Assembly (NCBI GenBank): GCA_015229045.1
Contig: JADGCJ010000073.1
Coordinates: 1 to 14,982 of the forward strand
Length of the DNA: 14,982 bases
Direction: 5' to 3'
Origin: Magnetococcales bacterium
GTDB lineage: Bacteria; Pseudomonadota; Magnetococcia; Magnetococcales; DC0425bin3
Position numbers and translations under genes: made by a program. How positions within the stretch are numbered: position 1 is the stretch's first letter; the number at the start of each line of letters is the position of its first letter. Shown here one piece after another: positions 1 through 7,742 of this stretch. The notes beneath the pieces are model-generated. The model did no database searches, was not told the origin of the DNA, and saw only the letters and a list, made by a program, of their open reading frames with translations.

Positions 1-990
1 GGGATAGGTGGAGGCCTTGGGGGTGGGATAGGTGGAGGCCTTGGCGGTGGGATGGGTAGTGGGAGTTCCGGTGGCCTCGGCGGCAGCTTTGGCGGCGGGA
101 GTTCCGGCGGTCTGGGCGGTAACTTCGGTGGTGGCGGGAGTTCCGGTGGTCTTGGCGGCAACCTCGGCGGCGGCTTGGGCGGAGGAAGTGCCGGTGGTTC
201 TGGCGGTGGTTCCGGGCCTGGGGCTGGTCAGGGTGGATCGACCGGGAGTCAGGTCGACGCGGGCAGCGGTCAGGGTGGCGGCAACGCAGGCGGTGGCCAG
301 GGATTGGGGGTTGGTCAGGGAGGGCCTGTCGGGCCTGGACAAGGCGGGACCTCGGCCAACCAGCTTGAATCCGGTCCGGGACAGAGCGGTGGCCAGGCCT
401 CGACGGGTGGCGACAATGTCGGTAGTGGCAGCGGCGGCGGGGCCGCTGGAGGAGCTGGCGCCGAGGCGGGTGCTGGAGGCGCAGCGGGTTCCGGTCAGAG
501 CTCCGGCAACGAAGGCGACTCCGGGCAATCCCAGGGAAGTTCCGGTCAGGGGACCAGAGCGGAAGGTTCCGAGACCGGTGCCGGCGAGAAATCCGATGGA
601 AAATCGGAGGGGGAGGTGAAGGAGGGCGGCTCCGAGGATACGAATGAAGGTGAAGAGGGTGACGCCGCAGAGGGAGCGAAACAGGGTGAAGGGGGCGACG
701 CCACAGAGGGCGGCGCGGAGCAGGGTGAAGGGGGCGACGCCACGGAAGGAGCGAAACAAGGCGAAGGGGGCGGCAACACCAAGGAGGGAGAGAAGTCCGG
801 CGACGGCAAGGATGGCGCCAAACCGAACAAGGCCAAGCCCAACAAGAACAGCGCCTCCCTCACACCCAGGGATCTGGCGAGGGGCGTAAGGGTCGCTTAT
901 CTCCACGGCATCGATCCTTCCGGCTTCCAGACGGAACTGCCCGATCTGTTTGGGGCGTTGAGAGAGATCGCCATGAAGGAAGTCGCCTGA
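1..990 (+). CDS. Glycine-rich/acidic low-complexity protein, 3' part (5' end outside window)
   Basis: The reading frame is open from base 1, so the gene starts upstream and only its last 329 residues are visible. The first two thirds are Gly-rich with Ser, Leu, Asn and Gln, built on imperfect SSGGLGG(N/S)(F/L)GGG-like units. Bases 1-48 are a tandem pair of 24-base units. From about 590 the protein turns acidic, with units of the GEGGDATEGAKQ kind at about 656-780, then a Lys/Asn-rich linker. The last ~45 residues (from about base 853) are normal, probably folded sequence beginning ASLTPRDLARG. No cysteine is visible and no known domain was recognised. It lies 24 bases before the TolC-like gene and is probably in the same operon, so I infer it is a surface or secreted protein handled by the downstream export genes. 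A structural or adhesive role is possible but unproven. The visible part cannot show a signal peptide. Confidence 0.75.
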   Translation, partial: GIGGGLGGGIGGGLGGGMGSGSSGGLGGSFGGGSSGGLGGNFGGGGSSGGLGGNLGGGLGGGSAGGSGGGSGPGAGQGGSTGSQVDAGSGQGGGNAGGGQGLGVGQGGPVGPGQGGTSANQLESGPGQSGGQASTGGDNVGSGSGGGAAGGAGAEAGAGGAAGSGQSSGNEGDSGQSQGSSGQGTRAEGSETGAGEKSDGKSEGEVKEGGSEDTNEGEEGDAAEGAKQGEGGDATEGGAEQGEGGDATEGAKQGEGGGNTKEGEKSGDGKDGAKPNKAKPNKNSASLTPRDLARGVRVAYLHGIDPSGFQTELPDLFGALREIAMKEVA

Positions 991-1000
991 TTCCAATGAA

Positions 1001-1005
1001 GAGGA
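1001..1005 (+). promoter_or_regulatory. Ribosome binding site for the TolC-like gene
   Basis: GAGGA lies 9 bases before the GTG at 1015. A second purine run, GGAA at 1011-1014, could instead serve the in-frame ATG at 1021. The two starts differ by only two residues before the lipoprotein signal. Confidence 0.5.
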
Positions 1006-1014
1006 TCGCCGGAA

Positions 1015-2568
1015 GTGACAATGGATCTTGTTGACAAGTCGATCATGAAGGCAGGCCTGCTCCTTTTCTCGGTGGTGATGGTGGCCGGCTGTGCCATTCG
1101 CCCCGATCCGATCACGGAGGAAGAGAAAGCCGCCCTGGTCGCCAGGGATCGTGAGGTGATGTTCCAGAGACAGGAGCCCGTTTCCAGGCCGATATCTCTC
1201 CCGGAGGCCATGGCGCGGGCCATCAAGTACAACCTGAACCACCGGCTCCGGTCGATGGAAGAGGCCCTGTCGCAGAAACAGTTGGACCTCTCCGAGATGG
1301 CGATGCTGCCGCGCCTGGCGGCTTCGGCCGGGTTTCAGGATCGTTCCAACCTGACCTCGTCGGTCGGTACGGGCTCGCTCGAGGCCTCCACCTCTTCGGA
1401 TCGTTCCCGGCTGGACGGCAATCTGATCATGAGCTGGAACATTCTGGATTTCGGCGTGAGTTATTTCCAGGCCAAACAGGAGGCCGACCGGGCGTTGATC
1501 GCGGCGGAACGGCGGCGCAAGGTCATCCATAACCTGATGCGGGACGTCAGGTTCGCCTTCTGGAAAGCGGTCAGCGCCCAGGGATTGGAGACCCAGATCG
1601 GCCCTCTGTTGCGTGAAGCCGAGGTGGCCCTGGAGAATTCGAAGACGCTGGAGAAGGAAGGGCTGCCGACGCCGATGGAGGCGATGCAATATCAGCGGGC
1701 ATTGATCGAGATCGTCCGGCAGCTGAAAACGGTTCAGGCGGAGCTGGTCCGCTCCCGCATGGAGCTGGCCGACTTGATGAACCTGGAACCCGGGACGCAC
1801 TATCGGCTGGAGGTCGGTGGCGGCGAGGCCCGCGATATTCCCAAGGTCGGGCTCTCCGTCGAGGAAATGGAGCGGATGGCGTTGACGAATCTTCCGGAAC
1901 TCAAGGAGGAGAACTACCAGGAGCGCGTCAGCGTCGCGGAGACGAAGAAGGCCATTGCCCGGATGTTTCCTGGCCTGGAGGTCGGTGGCGGGTGGAACTA
2001 CGACGGCAATTCCTACCTGGTCAATCAGAACTGGCTGTCCGTCAGCTCCCGATTGACCTGGAACCTCCTCACCCTGTTCAGCGCCCCCCAGCAGCTGCGC
2101 TTCGCCGAGGCCCAGGAAACCGTCACGAAGACCCGCCGTATCGCCCTGAGTACGGCGGCCTTGAGCCAGGTGCATATCGCCTACTGGAATTATCTCTCCA
2201 TGGTCGAGCAGATGAAGCTTCTGGATGGGCTCGATCGTATCGATCAGAGTCTTCTCAAACTCGCCCTCAATCAGCAGCAGGCCAATCTTGTGGGGCAACT
2301 GGATCGCATACGGGGGTCGGTGCAGGCATTGGCAACCCGGATGCAGCGCGATCAGACCTTTGCCCTGCTGCAGAATGCCGTGGGGCTGATCCAGGTCACG
2401 GTGGGCGTGGATCCTCTGCCGCAGACCGTGGAGGGGCATGACTTGGCCACGCTCACGAAAGCCCTCGAAGAAAATCTGGACAAGTGGAGGACAGGAGCGG
2501 ACAAGGGCGAGGTCGCGACCATCGATCCCGTCGAGGAGAAGACTCCCCCGGCGCCGCCGGTCATGTAA
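1015..2568 (+). CDS. TolC-family outer-membrane efflux/secretion lipoprotein
   Basis: 517 residues. The N-terminus is a lipoprotein signal: Lys12, a hydrophobic stretch (residues 13-24) and a VAGC lipobox with the acylated Cys at residue 26. This is as in the NodT/CusC/OprM branch, whereas E. coli TolC is not lipidated. Two OEP repeats follow at about residues 60-245 and 265-465, with the long Ala/Leu/Gln-rich amphipathic helices of the periplasmic tunnel. A Pro-rich tail ends in PPAPPVM. It should form the outer-membrane exit duct that docks with the HlyD-like adaptors encoded downstream. GTG 1015 was chosen for its GAGGA; ATG 1021 is an alternative. The stop overlaps an ATG (TAATG at 2566-2570), typical of translationally coupled genes. 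The family assignment is firm; the substrate is inferred from context. Confidence 0.88.
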   Translation: MTMDLVDKSIMKAGLLLFSVVMVAGCAIRPDPITEEEKAALVARDREVMFQRQEPVSRPISLPEAMARAIKYNLNHRLRSMEEALSQKQLDLSEMAMLPRLAASAGFQDRSNLTSSVGTGSLEASTSSDRSRLDGNLIMSWNILDFGVSYFQAKQEADRALIAAERRRKVIHNLMRDVRFAFWKAVSAQGLETQIGPLLREAEVALENSKTLEKEGLPTPMEAMQYQRALIEIVRQLKTVQAELVRSRMELADLMNLEPGTHYRLEVGGGEARDIPKVGLSVEEMERMALTNLPELKEENYQERVSVAETKKAIARMFPGLEVGGGWNYDGNSYLVNQNWLSVSSRLTWNLLTLFSAPQQLRFAEAQETVTKTRRIALSTAALSQVHIAYWNYLSMVEQMKLLDGLDRIDQSLLKLALNQQQANLVGQLDRIRGSVQALATRMQRDQTFALLQNAVGLIQVTVGVDPLPQTVEGHDLATLTKALEENLDKWRTGADKGEVATIDPVEEKTPPAPPVM

Positions 2569-2630
2569 TGCCGGCCATGGTCATCCGAGGATTTTCCGGA
2601 ACATCCAGTCAGATTAGGGACTCGTTGAAG

Positions 2631-3416
2631 ATGGGATCTTTCCTGGCGCTCTTTCATGGTAAACGGTTGATGACATGGGCCGTCATCGGTTTCCTTGCCC
2701 TTGTTCCAGGCCATTCTCCGCAGGCCGAGGAATCGGCTGGGGGCGTCCTTTCCGCCAAGGTGGAGATCCGGGCCCAACTGACCCCTCGCCGACAGGCGGT
2801 ATTGTCGGCAGGATTGGATGGCAAAATCAGATCGCTTCCCTTTCGGGAGGGGGAGTCGTTCAAACAAGGGCAGACGTTGGTCGAGTTCGAATGCACCGAG
2901 GATGCAGCCTGGCTGAGGAAAGTCCAGGCCGAACTCAAGATCGAGGAAAAGAAACACCAGGCCAAGCAGCGGATGTCGGAGATGCAGTCCATCGGCAGCC
3001 TGGAGGTCGAAATCTCCGAAGCCACGGTGGACAGGGCGCGGGCCGAGGTCTCCATCCGGGAAGTCAGGATGAGGAAGTGCGTCGTCGCGGCCCCGTTCCC
3101 GGGGCGGGTGGCGGAATTGCACGTACATGCCCACGAGTTCATCGGCAGTGGCAAGCCGTTGATGAAGATCGTGGACGGCAGCGAGCTTGAAATGGAGCTG
3201 ATCGTCCCATCACTCTGGGGCGAGTGGCTCAAACGCGGGGTTGGTTTCACAGTGCATGTCGACGAAACCAAAAAGGATTACCCCGCCGAAACGACGTTGC
3301 TCGGCGCCGAGATCAATCCCGTCGGTCAAAACTTCAAGGTGATCGGACGTATCAAAGGGAATTTCCCTGAACTTCTCCCCGGCATGAGCGGCAATGTCAC
3401 CTTCCCTGCCCGTTGA
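2631..3416 (+). CDS. Periplasmic adaptor (membrane fusion protein), short HlyD/RND type
   Basis: 261 residues from ATG 2631. The N-terminus looks like a cleavable or anchoring signal: Lys11-Arg12, then a hydrophobic core at about residues 15-27 and a possible cleavage after SPQA. The rest follows adaptor logic: first biotinyl/lipoyl half-motif at about 55-88 (AGLDGKIRSLPFREGESFKQG), a short alpha-hairpin at about 92-147, second half-motif at about 150-182 (AAPFPGRVAELHVHAHEFIG), then a beta-barrel segment ending in LLPGMSGNVTFPAR. That ending is typical of RND-type adaptors. It should bridge the TolC-like duct and the inner-membrane partner. The start is uncertain: ATG 2568, overlapping the previous stop, would add 21 residues before the hydrophobic segment. 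I prefer 2631 because it gives a normal signal peptide. The 3' end overlaps the next gene by 23 bases. Confidence 0.8.
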   Translation: MGSFLALFHGKRLMTWAVIGFLALVPGHSPQAEESAGGVLSAKVEIRAQLTPRRQAVLSAGLDGKIRSLPFREGESFKQGQTLVEFECTEDAAWLRKVQAELKIEEKKHQAKQRMSEMQSIGSLEVEISEATVDRARAEVSIREVRMRKCVVAAPFPGRVAELHVHAHEFIGSGKPLMKIVDGSELEMELIVPSLWGEWLKRGVGFTVHVDETKKDYPAETTLLGAEINPVGQNFKVIGRIKGNFPELLPGMSGNVTFPAR

Positions 3417-4761
3417 AAAGATCCTGCAAAAACTCAACGTTCTGCTTCATATCGAAAAAAAAGCCCGCATGGCGGCCAACTCCCGGGAGGTTGGCTTCCT
3501 GATCGTGAACGAGACCCATACCCTCGTTCCCTACCACCAGGCTGCTTTGTGGTTGACCTCGGAGGAGCCGCGCGGTCGCATCGAGGCGCTTTCGGGATTG
3601 GTGGATCCGGACCCCCTGGCCCCTTTCGTGGTCTGGTTGACCAGGGTGTTGCGGCATATCGCGTCCAGCGGTGAACGCGCTTCCCGCCTGCATACTTTTG
3701 TCGCCGACGATCTTCCCGAATCGGAACGCCGTGAATGGGAGGAGTGGTTCCCCGTCCACGCTCTCTGGTCGCCGTTGGTCACCCCCGCTGGTCAAGGTTT
3801 GGGTGGGTTCGTTCTGGTTCGGGATGAGGAGTGGACAGAGTCGGAACGACAGGTGCTGGCCCACGTTTCCGAAAGCTATGCCTACGTCCTGAACGCGGTC
3901 TCTCGGAGAAAAAGAGAGGGGATCTCGCGTCTTTTGGCGTGGAGACCGCGACAGCGGGTAAAACTCTTGCTGACCCTGATGCTCATGGCCTCGATGGGGT
4001 TGCCGGTTCGGCAGTCGGCGTTGGCGCCGGCGGAGGTGGTAGCCAGTGATCCCACCATTGTCCGCGCCCCTCTGGAGGGGGTGGTGGATCAATTCCGGGT
4101 CCAGCCCAATGAACCGGTTCGGTCCGGACAACCTCTCTTGAATCTGGACGATGTGACCCTGAGAAATCGCCTGGAAGTGGCCAGGAAAACGTTGGGGATC
4201 GCCGAAGCGAAATATCGCCGGGCAGCGCAACAGGCCGTCTCCGACAAGAAAAGTCAGACCGAACTGGAACTTTTCAAGGGTCAGTTGGAGAAACAGTCCG
4301 CCGAAGTGGCCTATTTGCAGCAGATGTTGGCCAAAATTCTCATCCGTGCCCCACGGGATGGCCTTGCCGTGTTCGAGGATGTCAACGAGTGGCTTGGGCG
4401 TCCTGTCGTCGTAGGGGAGAAAATCCTGATGATCGCGGATCCACGGCAAACCGAATTGGCCATTCAATTGCCTGCGAAGGACGCCATCTCCCTCGACCCG
4501 GGGGCGGAGGTTGCGCTTTTTTTGAGCATTGATCCGGAACACCCTGTTCCGGCGACGTTGTACTTCGCGAGCTACAACCCCACCGTGACCGCCGAAAGTG
4601 TGCTGGCCTATCGTCTCAAGGCCAGATTCAATGACGGGGAGAAAGAACCTCCCCGTATCGGGCTGCAGGGGACGGCCAAGATTTACGGTGAGAGGGTTAC
4701 CCTGTTCTATTATCTGTTCCGGCGCCCCCTGGCGGCGTTGAGGCAGGCCCTGGGCGTGTGA
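3394..4761 (+). CDS. GAF-like domain fused to HlyD-type adaptor
   Basis: 455 residues. Residues about 10-170 look like a GAF-type domain: an amphipathic helix, a conserved-looking VPYHQAALWL strand, a LWSPLVTPAGQGLGGFVLVRD core and a closing helix WTESERQVLAHVSESYAYVL. A basic stretch and a single membrane segment (about 189-205) follow, placing the GAF part in the cytoplasm. Then come a split biotinyl/lipoyl domain (about 219-252 and 316-350), a coiled-coil hairpin (about 255-312) and a beta-barrel end. The gene overlaps the upstream adaptor by 23 bases, and its stop is 3 bases from the next start, so the genes are probably coupled. The adaptor part is a confident call. The GAF call rests on pattern only and no ligand residues were identified. 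A cytoplasmic sensor on an adaptor is unusual and suggests ligand- or partner-gated export. Confidence 0.78.
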   Translation: MSPSLPVEKILQKLNVLLHIEKKARMAANSREVGFLIVNETHTLVPYHQAALWLTSEEPRGRIEALSGLVDPDPLAPFVVWLTRVLRHIASSGERASRLHTFVADDLPESERREWEEWFPVHALWSPLVTPAGQGLGGFVLVRDEEWTESERQVLAHVSESYAYVLNAVSRRKREGISRLLAWRPRQRVKLLLTLMLMASMGLPVRQSALAPAEVVASDPTIVRAPLEGVVDQFRVQPNEPVRSGQPLLNLDDVTLRNRLEVARKTLGIAEAKYRRAAQQAVSDKKSQTELELFKGQLEKQSAEVAYLQQMLAKILIRAPRDGLAVFEDVNEWLGRPVVVGEKILMIADPRQTELAIQLPAKDAISLDPGAEVALFLSIDPEHPVPATLYFASYNPTVTAESVLAYRLKARFNDGEKEPPRIGLQGTAKIYGERVTLFYYLFRRPLAALRQALGV

Positions 4762-4764
4762 TCC

Positions 4765-6921
4765 GTGGATCCAACAGCCGACAACACCAAGGCTCAACCA
4801 GTCCAGTTCCCGACCTTGCGGAAGGATATCATCTCTTATCCGGGACCGCGTTCCTTCAAGGGAGAACCTACCTGGACACTTCACGATCCGTCCAGAAACC
4901 GTTTTTTCCGCATCGGCTGGTTGGAATTTGAAATCTTGAAGCGGCTGGAACTGCGCGAGATGGAGGCGATCGTCACCAGCATCGAAGCCGAAACCCCCCT
5001 GACCACCGACCCGGAACAGGTCACGGCCTTTCTTCGATATTTGACGGTCAACAGCCTGGTGAATGCCGTGGGTGATGAAGGCTTCGACCGTTTGCGCGCC
5101 CAATCCGTCAGCCTGACGCAACACTGGACCAAGACTCTCCTGCACTCCTACCTTTTCTTCCGCATCCCGCTGATCCGACCGGATCGCTTTTTGGTCAGGA
5201 CGTTGCCCTTCGTCGATTGGATGTTCTCGGAACGGTTCCTGGCGGCAATCAGTTTCCTGGCTCTTTTCGGTCTGTATCTGGTCGCCCGCCAGTGGGATGC
5301 CTTTTTTTCGACATTCTCTTATCTTTTTTCTTGGCAAGGAGCGGCATTTTTCGCCATAACTTTATCGGCGATCAAGATAGTCCACGAGTTCGGGCACGCC
5401 TACGCCGCCCGTCACTACGGCTGCCGGGTACCCACCATGGGGGTGGCCTTTCTGGTGATGTGGCCGGTCCTGTTCACGGAACTCAGCGAGGTCTCGAAAC
5501 TGCCCTCCAAACGCCAGCGTCTGGCCATCGGATCCGCTGGGATGTTGGCGGAAGTCATCCTGGCGGTCCTGGCGACGCTGGTGTGGATTTTTTCTCCGGG
5601 GGGCATAACCCGCAGCATCGCCATGTTTGTCGCCACCACGAACTGGATCATGACCCTGGCCCTCAATCTCAGCCCGTTTTTACGGTTCGACGGGTATTAT
5701 CTCCTTTCGGATTGGCTGGAAATCGAAAATCTGCATGAGCGCTCCTCGGCTCTCGGTCGGTGGTGGATGCGTCGTCTGTTGCTGGGCATGGATCAACCGT
5801 GTCCAGAGACACTGCCCCGTGACAGACGGCGATTTCTGATTTTGTTTGCCTATGCGACCTGGCTGTATCGGTTTATTCTGTTTTTGGGAATAGCTTTGTT
5901 GGTTTACCACTATTTCTTCAAGATTGCCGGAGTGTTTCTGATGGTGGTAGAGGTTGGCTGGTTCATTGCCTTGCCCATCATTCGGGAATTATCCTATTGG
6001 TTCAAAAACAGAAAAGAAATGACAGAAAACTTAAACGCAAAAATCACCGCCTTTGTGATCTTCTCCTCGCTGGTCTTTGTGGCCATGCCCTGGAAGACCA
6101 GGGTAGAAGCTCCTGCCATTATGGAAACTGGCCGTCATGCAAGGATATTTTCCTCGGCGCCAGGTCAGGTAGAGTCATTGACAGTAAAAACCGGTGACAT
6201 TGTCCCGAAAGGGGCTCTATTGCTCCGTCTTTCCTCGCCGGAGATGGAATACCGAATGGCCCAAAGCAGGAACGAGGTCAAGATTTCTCAATGGCAACGG
6301 GACTTTCAAAGCATGGACCCCCAGATGCTGGACCAAAGTCCGGTAATACAGAGGGAACTGGAGACCGGTCTCACGGAATACCACGGCATTCTGAGAGAAC
6401 AAGAGAAGATGTCCCTTGTCGCCCCTTTCTCCGGTGAAGTGATTGCCGTATCCGAACATCTGAAAAATGGCGACTGGATCGGCCAGGACGAGTGGCTCCT
6501 GGAGTTGGTCGTTCGTAATGAGTGGTTTCTCGAGGCGTTTGTGGAGGAATCGGATTTGGGGCGGATTTCCGTTGGCGCGGAAGGAATCTTCTATCCTGAA
6601 ATCCTGGATTGGCCACCGGTCAGGGCCCGTGTGACCAAAATCGATGCGGTCGGGACCAGGGAGCTGTCCGACCCCTACCTTGTCTCCTCCTTCGGTGGTG
6701 ATATTCCCGTAAAGCAAGATCTTCAAGCCCACAAAGGAGACCGGAAAGAGTGGATTCCCGAGACCTCGATCTATCGAGTGGTCCTGGTACCTGAAGAATC
6801 GCCGAGAAATCTGAACCGGCTGTTGCGGGGCACGGTCCTGATGGAGGGCGCTCCCAGGAGCCCCCTATCCAGGATATGGAAGTCCGTGGTGGCGGTCTTC
6901 GTCAGGGAAAGCGGATTTTGA
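4765..6921 (+). CDS. PqqD-like / M50 metalloprotease / HlyD-like three-part membrane protein
   Basis: 718 residues. Residues about 15-110 resemble the PqqD-like peptide-binding domain found at the N-terminus of this family (WTLHDPSRNRFFRIGWLEFEIL). The membrane domain (about 150-450) has several hydrophobic helices. It keeps the M50 zinc motif HEFGH at 207-211 and a downstream FDGYY (Asp309), so the catalytic residues His207, Glu208, His211 and Asp309 are present. The more usual YTD-type motif is replaced by LFTELSE. After a last membrane segment (about 430-447) comes a HlyD-like region: lipoyl halves at about 460-495 and 555-590 around a short hairpin, then a barrel. Such proteins are annotated as putative peptide zinc metalloproteases; YydH of Bacillus is a relative by architecture. 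GTG 4765 is the first start after the upstream stop in the same frame. It likely forms the inner-membrane part of the export complex. Whether it cleaves, transports or both is not known. Confidence 0.85.
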   Translation: MDPTADNTKAQPVQFPTLRKDIISYPGPRSFKGEPTWTLHDPSRNRFFRIGWLEFEILKRLELREMEAIVTSIEAETPLTTDPEQVTAFLRYLTVNSLVNAVGDEGFDRLRAQSVSLTQHWTKTLLHSYLFFRIPLIRPDRFLVRTLPFVDWMFSERFLAAISFLALFGLYLVARQWDAFFSTFSYLFSWQGAAFFAITLSAIKIVHEFGHAYAARHYGCRVPTMGVAFLVMWPVLFTELSEVSKLPSKRQRLAIGSAGMLAEVILAVLATLVWIFSPGGITRSIAMFVATTNWIMTLALNLSPFLRFDGYYLLSDWLEIENLHERSSALGRWWMRRLLLGMDQPCPETLPRDRRRFLILFAYATWLYRFILFLGIALLVYHYFFKIAGVFLMVVEVGWFIALPIIRELSYWFKNRKEMTENLNAKITAFVIFSSLVFVAMPWKTRVEAPAIMETGRHARIFSSAPGQVESLTVKTGDIVPKGALLLRLSSPEMEYRMAQSRNEVKISQWQRDFQSMDPQMLDQSPVIQRELETGLTEYHGILREQEKMSLVAPFSGEVIAVSEHLKNGDWIGQDEWLLELVVRNEWFLEAFVEESDLGRISVGAEGIFYPEILDWPPVRARVTKIDAVGTRELSDPYLVSSFGGDIPVKQDLQAHKGDRKEWIPETSIYRVVLVPEESPRNLNRLLRGTVLMEGAPRSPLSRIWKSVVAVFVRESGF

Positions 6922-7039
6922 TGGTTCCTTGGATCGGCAGCAATCGAATGTGGTGAGGGAGGAAGAACGCACTTCCCAGTGAACCGGGACCTCGGTCATA
7001 CTGCCCGGCGAATGGTGACTTGCTACGCGAGGCCGAGCC
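6922..7039. other. 118-base intergenic region between the export operon and the DUF3782-type gene
   Basis: No convincing ORF or strong terminator is seen. A weak inverted repeat (CCGGG ... CCCGG, 15-base loop) lies in the middle. GAGG at 7029-7032 sits 7 bases before ATG 7040 and is the likely ribosome binding site of the next gene. Confidence 0.4.
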
Positions 7040-7684
7040 ATGTCCGAAGCCGTGACGTTCGATGATGTGTGGAAGATGTTTCAGGAAACAGACCGTGCGT
7101 TCAAAGAGATGGTTCGCGAGAACCGCGAGAGGAGCGCCGAACTGGACCGCAAATTCCAGGAGACGGACCGCAAGATCCAGGAGACGTCTGCGCAAATGAA
7201 GGAGACGGATCGCAAGTTCCAGGAGACGGACCGGGTAGTCAAGGAGGTCTCCCGCCAGATCGGGCAGTTGGGCAGCCGTTGGGGAGAGTTCGTGGAGGGG
7301 ATCGTCGCCCCGGCCTGCGAGACCCTGTTTGCCGAACGCGGCATTCCTGTGCGGCAGGTCAGCCAACGTGTCCGCAGCAAACTTCCCGGGGGTCGGCATA
7401 TGGAGATCGACCTGCTGGTGGTCAATGGCGAGGTGGTGATCCTGGTAGAGGTCAAGAGCAAACTGAAACGCGACGACGTTCGGGAGCACGTCGAGCGCCT
7501 GGCGGAATTCAAGGACTTCTTTCCGCAGTATGCCGACAAACACGTCATGGGTGCGGTGGCGGGAATCGTCGTCGAGGAGAATGTGGATCGTCTGGCCATG
7601 AAGGAGGGGTTGTTCGTGATTGTCCAGTCCGGTGAGGGCGTCAGGCTGGCCAACGACCCGGAGTTCTCTCCCCGGGTTTGGTGA
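7040..7684 (+). CDS. DUF3782-type coiled-coil PD-(D/E)XK nuclease-like protein
   Basis: 214 residues. The N-terminal third is a charged coiled coil made of near-identical heptads of the E-T-D-R-K-F-Q type (about residues 14-75). The remaining part is a restriction-endonuclease-like fold: Glu86 region, Asp124 in MEIDLLVVNG, then EVKSK with Glu137 and Lys139. This gives the order E...D-x12-E-x-K of a PD-(D/E)XK active site. Proteins of this build (DUF3782) are common, often in several copies, in environmental bacteria, and their biological role is unsettled. ATG 7040 has GAGG 7 bases upstream. The gene stands alone, with a broken Fic gene downstream. Catalytic activity is inferred from the retained residues. 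The heptads are also near-identical in DNA, so their number may vary between strains. Confidence 0.75.
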   Translation: MSEAVTFDDVWKMFQETDRAFKEMVRENRERSAELDRKFQETDRKIQETSAQMKETDRKFQETDRVVKEVSRQIGQLGSRWGEFVEGIVAPACETLFAERGIPVRQVSQRVRSKLPGGRHMEIDLLVVNGEVVILVEVKSKLKRDDVREHVERLAEFKDFFPQYADKHVMGAVAGIVVEENVDRLAMKEGLFVIVQSGEGVRLANDPEFSPRVW

Positions 7685-7742
7685 AGGCTTCCGGGACCCG
7701 GACCGGCGATCTCGGGGAGTCCCGGAGAGGCCATCGTGGGGG

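Noticed and set aside
32..619. A 195-codon Ala/Val/Arg-rich frame overlapping the glycine-rich protein
   Set aside because: It is a frame shadow of the glycine-codon repeats; the Gly-rich frame is open from base 1 and continues to a sensible tail.
3397..5337. A 646-codon open frame on the minus strand opposite the adaptor and M50 genes
   Set aside because: It mirrors well-supported plus-strand genes with clear motifs, has a Gln/Arg/Gly/His-rich composition without recognisable domains, and lacks a start signal. It is a product of G+C-rich codon use.
7620..7742. The frame upstream of the Fic fragment as its N-terminus
   Set aside because: It overlaps the DUF3782-type gene out of frame and its residues (Arg/Pro/Gly-rich) do not resemble a Fic N-terminal domain.
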